This document shows, piece after piece, positions 25,601 through 34,252 of a stretch of DNA of 64,000 nucleotides. The notes beneath the pieces were generated by a model, which did no database searches, was not told where the DNA came from, and saw only the letters and a list, made by a program, of their open reading frames with translations. Source of the stretch: FEB-7 sp963698265. GTDB lineage: Bacteria > Pseudomonadota > Gammaproteobacteria > Burkholderiales > Usitatibacteraceae. How positions within the stretch are numbered: the stretch's first letter is position 1; every line of letters begins with the position of its first letter. Where the stretch lies: the NCBI GenBank assembly GCA_963698265.1, contig CAVOQC010000002.1:62001-126000 (forward strand). The letters run 5' to 3'. Both the position numbers and the translations under genes were made by a program.

Positions 25601-25909
25601 CTCGACCATGTTCTTCTTGAAGTTGAAGATGATGACGATGGACGCGCTGCTTTCCGCGGAGGTCGAGCGGATCTGGTAGACCTGCGGGATCGACTGCAGC
25701 GCCTTCTCGACGCGGTTCACGATCTCGCGCTCCACCGTCTCGGGGGAGGCGCCCGGGTAGGGGATGTTCACCACGATCACCGGCTGTTCCACGTCCGGGA
25801 TCTGGTTCACGCGCAGGTTCTTCAGCGCGAGCAGCCCCAGGCACATGAGGCCGATGATCACGACGACCGTCGCTACCGGCCGCTTGATCGCGAAGTCGGA
25901 AAGAAACAT
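22676..25909 (-). CDS. RND efflux transporter permease subunit
   Basis: Inner-membrane proton-driven RND pump (1077 aa; AcrB, MdtB and MexF are about 1030-1050) that exports lipophilic or cationic compounds with the adaptor encoded just upstream and an outer-membrane channel not found here. It starts MFLSDFAIKRPVATVV, and the big periplasmic loops carry GASPETVEREI. The proton-relay Asp pair is in GVLIDDAIVV of TM4, and LMGLVAKNAILLLDCA and the family C-terminal helices follow. An extra basic tail of about 40 residues follows the last helix. ATG 25909 lies three bases after the adaptor stop. Confidence 0.93.
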   Translation of the reverse strand: MFLSDFAIKRPVATVVVIIGLMCLGLLALKNLRVNQIPDVEQPVIVVNIPYPGASPETVEREIVNRVEKALQSIPQVYQIRSTSAESSASIVIIFNFKKNMVEASDEIRNAIASVRHKLPLEMREPILRRIDPSAQPIMQMGLSSTKQSHAEISRLAEDVLADRFRGIDGVAVVNVGGALRRELSVLLHAEKLREYNVSVTDVVGALRLQNTTAPVGRVKGALDEQSIRLVGRIESPAQFEQIVIKRRGNEVVRLSQVASVADGFAELGGFSLRNGNPNVGISVTRSRDASTVTVATGVRNLVEEINKTLPPGTKLEVTRDGGEDAEQSLKNVIEALMFGAILTIFVVYAFLNSWRSTLITALALPTSVVAAFIAVWACGFTLNFMTLLGLSLAIGVLIDDAIVVRENIVRHMERGADRMTAASAGTAEIGMAVTATTFSIIAVFIPVAFMGGGAGEWFRPFALTVATSVLVSLFISFTLDPMLSAYWGDPVGYQQQEKKGLRKWLSRFNVWFDHQSDRYGNVIAWALHHRKSMVAIAVASLGGALALQATVGGSSFLPASDVGTIAIDVRTPSSASLEYSKLKVEKAAELARTIPETKATNSSVNDGGGRVYVDLGKSTERKRSASEIAADLRLLMARIVGAEYVVLDDLNNGVRKPVQIQFSGPDSRRLMAITSDFMEKLKNVRGAVDVGLSEQEPKDELKIELDRGLANALGISVGDAAQALRVAFAGVEVGDWVDPTGESRDVAVRLHPDDRVDAANIERLPIAVSGSNMMVPLDQIATITMGKGPARIQHQDGKRMIAVSANAQGRSPGEVTADAMKIAKQIDFPVGYGLELGGASRDQKEVFSEMAIALAMGIALMYLVLVMQFGSFTAPLPVMLSLPLSLIGVVVALLLTGGTLNLMSFIGVIMLMGLVAKNAILLLDCARKEEAQGVSREEALMHAGRVRLRPIMMTTFALVAGMMPVAIALGEGGEFYRPMAVAIIGGIITSTILTLLVVPTFYDSIEIARDRAFAKFHAREARWNAFSAFVVTFAEAVLALLGLRSAYRMLKRLGAWMAARFGRGTARRAAPHPSGD

Positions 25910-25912
25910 GGC

Positions 25913-27064
25913 CTAGTTCCTCGCGGGGACCGGCGCGTCGCCCGTGGCGGCGGCCTTGGTGGGGGCGGGGGGCGTGGAGGCCTGCACGAGCTGGCCGTCC
26001 TTCAGGAGCGCGCCCGGGTGGCGGATCACCTGGTCGCCCTCGGCGAGCCCGCCCTTGAGGAGGTAGTCGCCGCTGCGCGGGTCGCGCTCACCCAGGGCGA
26101 GCGTCACCTTCTGGAGCTTGCCGTCCTTCACGCGCCAGGCGGAGGCCTTGTCGCCGTCGCGCACGAGCGAGGCGGCCGGGATCGTGAGGCCGGAGGTGGT
26201 CGCCGTCTCCAGGCGGCCTTCCGCGTAGAGCCCCGCGAGCCTGGGCTGCTTTTGCCCCGTGAAGTCCACGAGCACCTCGACCTGGCGCGTGGTCGGGTTG
26301 GCCGCGGGGTTCACGCGCCGCACCTTGCCGGTGAACTCCTCGTCCGGATAGCCGTTCACGCGGAAGTTCACGACCTGCCCGGCCTTCACCTCGCCGATGT
26401 GGTCCGCGGAAACCAGTCCCTCGAAGCGCATGCTCGCCGGGTCGATCACCTTCACGAGTTCCTTGCCGACCTGCGCGGTGTCGCCGGCGGACGCCTTGCG
26501 GTCGCTCACCACGCCGCCGAAGGGCGCGCGCACCTCGGTTCGCTGCAACTGCTGGCGCGCGAGCACGACGCGGGTTTTCGCCGCTTCGAGATCGCTCTGC
26601 GCGTTGTTGCGGCGGATCTCCGCGTCCTCGAGCTGCTGGGCCGAAGCCATCCCGGAGCCGCGCAGCGTCTTCATGCGCTGGAGCTGCCGCTCGGACTGCT
26701 CGAAGGCCTGCGCGGCCGCGCGGCTCGCCGCCTCGGCGGAGGCGAGGCTGTCGCGGAAGGCGGTGTCGTCCAGGCGGACCAGGAGGTCGCCCTTGCGCAC
26801 CGGGTCGCCGTTTTCCTTGAACACCGCGAGGACGATCGCGGACACCTCCGCGCGCAGGTCCGCGCGTTGCTCAGGCTGCACCGAACCGGTGATCACCGGC
26901 CCCGAGGACAGGGCGGTGTTCGCGATGGTGACGACATCCTCGATGGCGAGGAGCAGGGGCTGCGTTTTCGCGGCGTTGGCGCCCTTTTGAGGTGCCTCCG
27001 GCCCCTGGCCGCAGGCGGCGAGGGCGATCGCGAGGACGAGGACCAGGGTATGGCGATGCGTCAT
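25913..27064 (-). CDS. RND efflux periplasmic adaptor (membrane fusion protein)
   Basis: A 383-aa lipoprotein (ALAACG, Cys at about 19) that links the RND permease to an outer-membrane channel. Domain order: biotinyl-lipoyl half (EVSAIVLAVFKENGDPVRKGDLLVRLDD), coiled-coil hairpin (about residues 90-150), second lipoyl half (VRAPFGGVVSDRKASAGDTAQVG), beta-barrel and membrane-proximal domain. The length is typical of MdtA/AcrA. Start ATG 27064; the in-frame extension upstream is not homologous. A promoter-like element with an inverted repeat lies about 100 bases upstream. Confidence 0.93.
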   Translation of the reverse strand: MTHRHTLVLVLAIALAACGQGPEAPQKGANAAKTQPLLLAIEDVVTIANTALSSGPVITGSVQPEQRADLRAEVSAIVLAVFKENGDPVRKGDLLVRLDDTAFRDSLASAEAASRAAAQAFEQSERQLQRMKTLRGSGMASAQQLEDAEIRRNNAQSDLEAAKTRVVLARQQLQRTEVRAPFGGVVSDRKASAGDTAQVGKELVKVIDPASMRFEGLVSADHIGEVKAGQVVNFRVNGYPDEEFTGKVRRVNPAANPTTRQVEVLVDFTGQKQPRLAGLYAEGRLETATTSGLTIPAASLVRDGDKASAWRVKDGKLQKVTLALGERDPRSGDYLLKGGLAEGDQVIRHPGALLKDGQLVQASTPPAPTKAAATGDAPVPARN

Positions 27065-27160
27065 GGCGGGTTTTCCGGGTTTCTGGAGGTGGCGGGAGGG
27101 TATGCCGGGCTGCGGCTCGTGGCCACCCGGGTGGGACGGACTGCGGAAATCGGGGGGTGA

Positions 27161-27200
27161 ATTGTAGGGGAAACGGCGCGGGTGGATGTAACGGTTTCCC
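27161..27200 (-). promoter_or_regulatory. candidate promoter and operator upstream of the RND operon
   Basis: TACAAT (minus strand, 27166-27161) could be the -10, about 97 bases from the adaptor ATG. Just upstream lies an inverted repeat, gggaaac at 27168-27174 and gtttccc at 27194-27200, spanning the spacer and -35 area, as repressor operators of efflux operons often do. No adjacent regulator gene is present. The rest of 27065-27325 shows nothing I can name. Confidence 0.4.
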
Positions 27201-27325
27201 GCGCCCCAGGGCGCTCGCCTTCCCGGGGGCGCTGCCTTCAGACGGGTCCACCGTCCCATGGCCGGTGCACGATGCTGCGCGCACGGACTCGTCTCGTCCC
27301 CCATGTACGACTCGCCCGCCAACCG

Positions 27326-28210
27326 TCAGGCCGCGATCGTGCCCGGATCTTCCCGTCGCGCCGGTGGCACGGTCGGATCGCAGCACGCAATGCGGTTGCG
27401 CCCTTCCGCCTTGGCCCGGTAGAGATTCTCGTCGGCGACCTCGACGAGCCTTTCCAGTGTGTCGATCCCGCCGCCGAAGCAGGCGACGCCGATGCTGACG
27501 GTGAGCCGGAGGGTGACGGTCCCGCCGCCAGGGCCCGTGAGCACGTGGTCGCGGGACTCGATGCGCTTGCGAAGCCGTTCCGCCAGTTCCACCACGCCAG
27601 ACCGGGGCGTGTGCAGCGCGATGACCACGAACTCCTCGCCGCCATAGCGCGTGAGGAAGTCCGTCTCGCGGATCTCCCGCGATATCGCCGCCGCGAGGGC
27701 GACGAGCGCCTGGTCCCCGACCGGGTGGCCGTGGGCATCGTTCACCCGCTTGAAGTGGTCGACGTCGATCATCAGCACCGAAAGCGGCAGGTTGTAGCGT
27801 CGCGCCGAGGCGACCTCTTCGGCCAGGCGGCGGTCCAGGAAGCGGCGGTTGTACGCCCCCGTCAGGGGGTCGGTGAAGGTCTCGCGTTCCAGGCGACTGA
27901 TGATCCGCAGGTCGCGGACGGTCTGGAACGAGAGTGTGACCGTGACCCACACGAAGATCGCGCCGAAAAAGAACACCACCGGGACGACGAGGTCCAAGGG
28001 CCGGGCGGGAAGGCTCCAGATCGCGGCGGCGTAGGCCAGGTAGCCGGCGACGAAAAGCGCGTTCATGGCGGCCATCGCGTACCAGCGCCGCCGCAGGATC
28101 CCCTTCGGGAGCCGCACGATCAGGAGGCGCATGACGTACAGGGCCCAGACGAGCATCAGGGCCCCCGCGAAGACCAGCGTCTTCATCAAGGGCGAAAGCA
28201 TGGCGAGCAT
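27326..28210 (-). CDS. membrane-bound diguanylate cyclase (GGDEF)
   Basis: A 294-aa enzyme that makes cyclic di-GMP from two GTP. Three membrane helices at about 11-32, 46-66 and 73-95 are joined by short loops, then a GGDEF domain (about 105-275). The active site GGEEF is at 190-194. The inhibitory I-site RxxD (R181-E-T-D184) lies exactly five residues before it, so product feedback is expected. No PAS or other sensor domain is visible. Start ATG 28210 (or ATG 28201). It is followed 261 bases later by the RND adaptor gene on the same strand. Confidence 0.92.
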   Translation of the reverse strand: MLAMLSPLMKTLVFAGALMLVWALYVMRLLIVRLPKGILRRRWYAMAAMNALFVAGYLAYAAAIWSLPARPLDLVVPVVFFFGAIFVWVTVTLSFQTVRDLRIISRLERETFTDPLTGAYNRRFLDRRLAEEVASARRYNLPLSVLMIDVDHFKRVNDAHGHPVGDQALVALAAAISREIRETDFLTRYGGEEFVVIALHTPRSGVVELAERLRKRIESRDHVLTGPGGGTVTLRLTVSIGVACFGGGIDTLERLVEVADENLYRAKAEGRNRIACCDPTVPPARREDPGTIAA

Positions 28211-28329
28211 CGGTATCCCCAGTGCGGCAATGGGCTCGCCGGCCTGGCGAGCCGGAGATCAGTCGGGGTATCGGTCGCGGGGGAGTATTCCTTGAGGCCG
28301 CGAGGGGTATCCCACGAGGTCAGGCGCGT

Positions 28330-29565
28330 TCAGAACGAGGAGACGTTCGTGCCCATGTCTCCCACGGCAGTGTATCCCGAGAGCGTGCGCGCGACTCCCG
28401 CCAGGTCGTTGGCGGTGCCGGAGTTCCTCGTCTGCCAGGTGGTGCCGTCGGGGCTGGTGAAGATACCCCCTGCATTTCCGGCCGCGACGAACTGCCCTCC
28501 ATGGACCACGGCGGCGAGATCGCTGGCCGCGATCGGCGGCTGCACGGTCCAGGCGAGGCCGTCGCTGCTGGTGAGCACCGTTCCCGCGGCGCCCACGGCC
28601 ACGTAGCGGTGGGTCACCACCGTGATCTGATCCACGGTCGTCGCGGTCGCCGCGTAGGCCACGCCCCGCAGGTCGTTTGCGGTGCCCGACGGGACCACTT
28701 CCCAGGTCAGTCCGTCGCCGGTGGTGACGATGGTGCCGTTGGCGCCGACGACGACATAGCGGTTGTTGCCGAAGACCACCGCGCGGAGATCATTGGTGGT
28801 GCCCGAGGTCACTGCGGTCCAGGTCTCCCCGTCATCGCTGCCGATGATCGTTCCGGACGCGCCGACGGCGATGTAGCCGCCCGAGCTGATGCTGGTGCCG
28901 CCGTAAAGCGTGGCGGTAACGCCGCTCGTCCGCGCGGTCCATGTGGTCGCGTCCAGGCTGGTGAGAATCGTGCCGTTGGCGCCAATCGCCGCGAAACCGA
29001 AGACGGAGTACCAGACCGCGTGCAGGTCCGCGGGCGCGGCGGGGTTGGTGGGCGTCGTCGTCGCCGCGCCTGCGATGCTCGAGAAGATCGCGCCGCCTGC
29101 GCCCACGGCCACGTTCGCGTTGCCCGTCAGGACGTTCCCGTTGGCGTTGCCGTTGAGCCTGCCGGTGCCGAGCGGAATTCCCACGGCCCAGTTGGCGCCG
29201 GCGAGCTGCGGCGTGACCGCCTGCGTGGGCGCGCCTGAACCGCCGGGCCCGCCGCTCTTGCGGCCATTGATCGTGAAGGAATAGGTCGTTCCGTTGGTGA
29301 GGCCGGTGATCGTCTGCGGCGAGGTCGCATTCGGGAGCACCGTGCCGCCGGAGGTGGTCCAGTTCGACGTCGTGATCCCTTCGCCGGGGCCGAAGAAGAC
29401 CCAGTACTCGACATCGGGTTCGGCCGTCCAGGTCACGACGACGGCGCCATCGCCCGCGGCCACCTTGAAGTCGGCGGGATAATCGGCCGAGCTGCCCTTG
29501 CCGCCGCAGCCGGCGGCGAGGAAAGCGAGGGCGAGCGAGGCGAGGAGGAGGGCGAATTTCTTCAC
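28330..29565 (-). CDS. lipoprotein with Fn3-like domain and BNR/beta-propeller-like repeats
   Basis: A 411-aa surface or periplasmic lipoprotein: signal and lipobox LAAGC (Cys about 20), a fibronectin-III-like domain (about 33-115, with VVVTWTAEPDVEYWVFF), then at least five repeats built on VGANGTIxTSxDGxTWTxxTSGTxNDLRAV, the pattern of sialidase/photosystem-II-assembly-like propellers. The start is a GTG at 29565 preceded by AAGGAC. It ends about 120 bases upstream of the diguanylate cyclase start. It is probably structural or adhesive; there is no catalytic signature. Confidence 0.75.
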   Translation of the reverse strand: MKKFALLLASLALAFLAAGCGGKGSSADYPADFKVAAGDGAVVVTWTAEPDVEYWVFFGPGEGITTSNWTTSGGTVLPNATSPQTITGLTNGTTYSFTINGRKSGGPGGSGAPTQAVTPQLAGANWAVGIPLGTGRLNGNANGNVLTGNANVAVGAGGAIFSSIAGAATTTPTNPAAPADLHAVWYSVFGFAAIGANGTILTSLDATTWTARTSGVTATLYGGTSISSGGYIAVGASGTIIGSDDGETWTAVTSGTTNDLRAVVFGNNRYVVVGANGTIVTTGDGLTWEVVPSGTANDLRGVAYAATATTVDQITVVTHRYVAVGAAGTVLTSSDGLAWTVQPPIAASDLAAVVHGGQFVAAGNAGGIFTSPDGTTWQTRNSGTANDLAGVARTLSGYTAVGDMGTNVSSF

Positions 29566-29606
29566 TGTGAGTCCTTGTGATCCGGGAGTACTCGGGAAAG
29601 GCGGGA

Positions 29607-29634
29607 ATTATCCCACACCGGGCTTCGAGCCCGG
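29607..29634 (-). promoter_or_regulatory. candidate -10 box and adjoining hairpin
   Basis: GATAAT (minus strand, 29612-29607) lies about 42 bases before the GTG of the propeller lipoprotein. A perfect 6-bp hairpin, ccgggc-ttcga-gcccgg, sits at 29618-29634 just upstream and about 27 bases after the E2 stop. With no T-run it is a weak terminator at best. Confidence 0.3.
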
Positions 29635-29660
29635 CAGCACGCTGTTCGCCCCGTTGCCCG

Positions 29661-30916
29661 TCAGTCCACGAACAGCATCGCCGGGCACTCGAGGTAACCC
29701 CGCAGCGCCTGCACGTACTCCGCGGCATCCTGCCCGTCGACCACGCGGTGGTCGAAGGACGATGAGAGGTTCATGAGCATTCGCGGCACGATCGCGCCGC
29801 CGAAAACGGCCGGCCGCTCGACGATGCGGTTCACGCCGACGATGGCCACCTCCGGCGCGTTGATCACCGGGGTCGTGACGATCCCGCCCAAGGGCCCCAG
29901 GCTCGTGATGGTGATCGTCGAGCCCGAGAGTTCTTCGCGCGAGACCTTGCCCATGCGCGCCCCCTCGGCCAGCCGCGCGACTTCCGCCGCGCTCGCCCAG
30001 AGGTCGAGCGACTCGGCGTGGCGCACCACGGGAACCATCAGCCCGCCGCCCGTCTGCGTGGCGATGCCGATGTGCACCGCGTTGAAGCGGGTCACGACGT
30101 CGTTTTCATCGTCGTAGCGCGCATTCATCTGCGGGAAGCGGGCCGCGGCGAGGACCATGGCGCGCATGAGGAAGGGAAGCACCGTGAGCTTGCCGCGGGA
30201 GGCGGCGCGTTCCGCGTTAAGGCGCGCACGCAGCGCTTCGAGCTCCGTCACGTCGACTTCCTCGACGTAGGTGAAGTGCGGGATGCGGCGCATGGATTCC
30301 TGCATGCGCTGCGCGATTACGCGGCGCAGCCCGATGACGGGTATCGCCTGCTCCCCGGTGCGTCGGGCGAAGCGCGCGCCCTGCGCCACCGCCGTCCCGC
30401 CGGGCTCGAGATCCTCGCGCAGGATCCGCCCTCCCGGCCCGCTTCCCGGCACGCCTTCCAGTTCGACGCCCAGCTCGCGCGCGTGGCGGCGCACCGACGG
30501 AGACGCGAGCGGCTTTGTCCCCGGAGTCGATGCGGTTTCCGCAGGAGCGATCGATTCCGCGGTCTTGGCGGCCACAGGTGCCGCAACCGCCTTCGCGGCG
30601 GCGGGTGCGGCCGTCGCCGGTTTCGCCGCCGCCGGATCCGGCGTGGACTTTGCCGAAGGAGCGCTTCCGGCCGCTTTGGCTTCACCCTCGATCCGCAGGA
30701 GTTCCGCGCCCACGGCGAGCTTCTCGCCGACCTTGCCGCCCAGCGAGGCGACGCGGCCCGACACGGGCGAGGGAATCTCGACGGTCGCCTTGTCCGTCAT
30801 CACGTCGGCGACCGCCTGGTCGGCCGCGATGGAATCCCCGGCCGCGACATGCCACGCCACCAGCTCGACCTCGGCGATGCCCTCGCCGATGTCCGGCACC
30901 TTGATCACGTGCACGC

Positions 30917-30920
<4 letters not shown>
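29661..30920 (-). CDS. bkdB: branched-chain 2-oxo acid dehydrogenase E2 (lipoamide acyltransferase)
   Basis: Dihydrolipoyl acyltransferase core of the branched-chain oxo-acid dehydrogenase complex (419 aa), moving the acyl group from E1 to CoA. A single lipoyl domain (2-77) carries K44 in TDKATVEIPSP, then an Ala/Pro-rich linker (about 78-135), an E1/E3-binding domain (ASPSVRRHARELGVEL, about 140-175) and the catalytic domain with H391 and D395 in DHRVVDG. The start overlaps the E1-beta stop by four bases. No lipoamide dehydrogenase gene follows, so E3 must come from elsewhere. Confidence 0.92.
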
Positions 30921-31933
<1,013 letters not shown>

Positions 31934-31935
31934 GC

Positions 31936-33195
31936 TCAGCCCTCCAGCTGGCGGCGCTGCCGCTTCAGGTGTTCCGGCATGTCCTTGTAGATGTCCTCGA
32001 ACATCGTCGAGACATCGTGGACGTGGCCCGAGGCGAGCGTGCCGTGGCTCTCCGCCTCCTTCTGCGCGGCGGCGATCTCGCCTTCAAGCTCCTTCACCGT
32101 GCGCTCGTGCTCCCCGTCGGACCAGGCGCCGATCACGGTGAGGTGCTGCTTCAGCCGCTCGACCGGGTCTCCCAGCGGGAAGCGTTTCCAGTCGTCGGCG
32201 GGCCGGTACTTGGAAGGGTCGTCGGAAGTCGAGTGGGCGCCCGCGCGGTAGGTGGTCCACTCGATGAGCGTCGGCCCCAGGCCGCGGCGCGCGCGCTCGG
32301 CGGCCCATTGCGAGGTCGAGAGCACCGCGAGGAAGTCGTTGCCGTCCACGCGCAGGGAGGCAATGCCGATGCCCGCGCCGCGCGCGGCGAAGGTCGCCGC
32401 CTCGCCGCCGGCGATGCCCTGGAAGGAGGAGATCGCCCACTGGTTGTTCACGATGTTGAGTATCACCGGCGCGCGGTAGACCGCGGCGAAGGTGAGCGCG
32501 CTGTGGAAATCCGCTTCCGCCGTCGAGCCGTCGCCGACCCAGGCCGAGGCGATGCGCGTGTCGCCCTTGATCGCCGAAGCCATTGCCCAGCCCACGGCCT
32601 GGATGTACTGCGTGCCGAGGTTCCCGGAGATGGAGAAGAAGCCGTGCGCGCGCGAGGTGTACATCACCGGGAGCTGGCGGCCTTTCACCGGGTCGCGCTC
32701 GTTGGAAAAGAGCTGGCACATCATGTCCAGGAGCGGGTAGCCGCGCGCGATGAGGATTCCCTGCTGGCGATAGGTGGGGAAGCACATGTCGTCGGGCGCG
32801 AGCGCGAGCGCCTGGCCAACGCCGACCGCCTCCTCGCCCAGGCACTGCATGTAGAAGGACATCTTCTTCTGGCGCTGCGCGATGAGCATGCGCGCGTCGA
32901 AGAGGCGGGTCTTCAACATCGCGCGCATCCCGGCTCGCAGCAGCTCCGGGTCGGCCTTCGGGTCCCACGGCCCCACGGCGCGGCCGTCGTCGTCGAGGAC
33001 GCGAATGAGCAATTCCACGACGTCGGCCGTCTCCGACGGCCGCGCGTCCACGGGCGGGCGGCGCACCGCGCCCGCGGGAGAGACGTTCAGGTAGGAGAAG
33101 TTGGTCTCGCGTCCCGGGCGCCCCGGGGGTTCCGGCACGTGGAGCTTCAGCGGCGGAAAAGTGCTTGCCGGCTTGGCGGTGGATCGTCGCGACAT
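31936..33195 (-). CDS. bkdA1: branched-chain 2-oxo acid dehydrogenase E1 alpha subunit
   Basis: Alpha subunit (419 aa) with the long N-terminal extension (LKLHVPEPPGRPG...NFSYLNVS) specific to bacterial BkdA1, which separates it from pyruvate or acetoin E1-alpha. The thiamine diphosphate motif is GDGSTAEADFHSAL ... NNQW; KTRLFDARMLIAQRQKKMSFYMQ and YRAGAHSTSDDPSKYR are conserved in the family, the last being the phosphorylation-loop equivalent. The ATG at 33195 is one base after the tdh stop, so this catabolic enzyme is translated from the threonine operon. Confidence 0.94.
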   Translation of the reverse strand: MSRRSTAKPASTFPPLKLHVPEPPGRPGRETNFSYLNVSPAGAVRRPPVDARPSETADVVELLIRVLDDDGRAVGPWDPKADPELLRAGMRAMLKTRLFDARMLIAQRQKKMSFYMQCLGEEAVGVGQALALAPDDMCFPTYRQQGILIARGYPLLDMMCQLFSNERDPVKGRQLPVMYTSRAHGFFSISGNLGTQYIQAVGWAMASAIKGDTRIASAWVGDGSTAEADFHSALTFAAVYRAPVILNIVNNQWAISSFQGIAGGEAATFAARGAGIGIASLRVDGNDFLAVLSTSQWAAERARRGLGPTLIEWTTYRAGAHSTSDDPSKYRPADDWKRFPLGDPVERLKQHLTVIGAWSDGEHERTVKELEGEIAAAQKEAESHGTLASGHVHDVSTMFEDIYKDMPEHLKRQRRQLEG

Positions 33196-33196
33196 G

Positions 33197-34225
33197 TCAG
33201 GCGGCCCAGTCGAGGATGACCTTGCCGCTCGCGCCCGAGAGCATGGCGGCGAACCCGGCCTCGTATTCGTCGACCGGGAAGTGGTGGGTGATGATCGGGG
33301 AAAGGTCCAGGCCGCTCTGCAGCATCGCGACCATCTTGTACCAGGTCTCGAACATCTCGCGGCCGTAGATGCCGCGGATCTCCAGGCCCTTGAAGATCAC
33401 GTGGTTCCAGTCGATCGCCATGCCCGCGGGCGGAATGCCCAGGAGGGCGATCTTGCCGCCGTGGTTCATGTGCTCGAGCATCTGCGTGAAGGCCTGGGGC
33501 GCGCCGGACATTTCCATGCCGACGTCGAAGCCCTCGCTCATGTGCAGGCTCTCCATCACGTCGCGCAGCTTCTCGCTGCCGACGTTCACGGCGCGCGTTG
33601 CTCCCATCTTCCGCGCGAGCCCGAGGCGATAGTCGTTCACGTCGGTGATCACCACGTGGCGGGCGCCCACGTGGCGGGCGATCGCCACGGCCATGATGCC
33701 GATGGGGCCGGCGCCCGTGATCAGCACGTCCTCGCCCACGAGGTTGAACGCGAGCGCGGTGTGGGTCGCGTTGCCGAAGGGATCGAAGATCGCGGCCAGG
33801 TCGTCCGGAATGTCGTCGGGGATCCGGAAGGCGTTGAAGGCCGGGATCACCAGGAACTCGGCGAAGGCGCCCTCGCGGTTCACCCCCACGCCGACGGTGT
33901 TCCGGCACAGGTGGCGCCGGCCCGCGCGGCAGTTGCGGCAGAAGCCGCAGGTGATGTGGCCTTCGCCGGAGACGCGGTCGCCCACCTGGAAGCCGCGCAC
34001 CTCCACGCCCATGTCCACGATCTCGCCCACGTATTCGTGCCCCACGTGCATCGGCACGGGAATCGTCTTCTGCGCCCAGTCGTCCCACTTCCAGATGTGC
34101 ACGTCCGTGCCGCAGATCGCGGTCTTCCGGATGCGGATCAGCACATCGTTGTGGCCCACCTCGGGCTTCTTCACGCGGGTGAGCGTGAGCCCGGGGGAGC
34201 GTTCGAGCTTCGCAAGCGCCTTCAT
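33197..34225 (-). CDS. tdh: L-threonine 3-dehydrogenase
   Basis: Zinc medium-chain dehydrogenase (342 aa, the usual length) oxidising L-threonine with NAD to 2-amino-3-oxobutyrate. The catalytic zinc site has C38 (TAICGTD), H63 and E64 (GHEYVG). The structural zinc loop has four cysteines in GHITCGFCRNCRAGRRHLC. The NAD site has GAGPIGIMA. The opening MKALAKLERSPGLTL and the WKWDDWAQKTIPVPMHVGHE segment are diagnostic for Tdh. It lies 27 bases after kbl, its metabolic partner. Confidence 0.96.
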   Translation of the reverse strand: MKALAKLERSPGLTLTRVKKPEVGHNDVLIRIRKTAICGTDVHIWKWDDWAQKTIPVPMHVGHEYVGEIVDMGVEVRGFQVGDRVSGEGHITCGFCRNCRAGRRHLCRNTVGVGVNREGAFAEFLVIPAFNAFRIPDDIPDDLAAIFDPFGNATHTALAFNLVGEDVLITGAGPIGIMAVAIARHVGARHVVITDVNDYRLGLARKMGATRAVNVGSEKLRDVMESLHMSEGFDVGMEMSGAPQAFTQMLEHMNHGGKIALLGIPPAGMAIDWNHVIFKGLEIRGIYGREMFETWYKMVAMLQSGLDLSPIITHHFPVDEYEAGFAAMLSGASGKVILDWAA

Positions 34226-34252
34226 CTCGTCACCTGGGGAAAGGGCAGGGCA

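Noticed and set aside
22691..27160. Open frame of about 1,490 codons on the plus strand over the RND genes.
   Set aside because: Antisense shadow with a His/Arg/Asp-rich composition and no family likeness; the RND genes on the minus strand are certain.
29618..29634. Hairpin with a TTCGA loop that looks like a tRNA T-arm.
   Set aside because: No acceptor, D or anticodon arm could be built around it.
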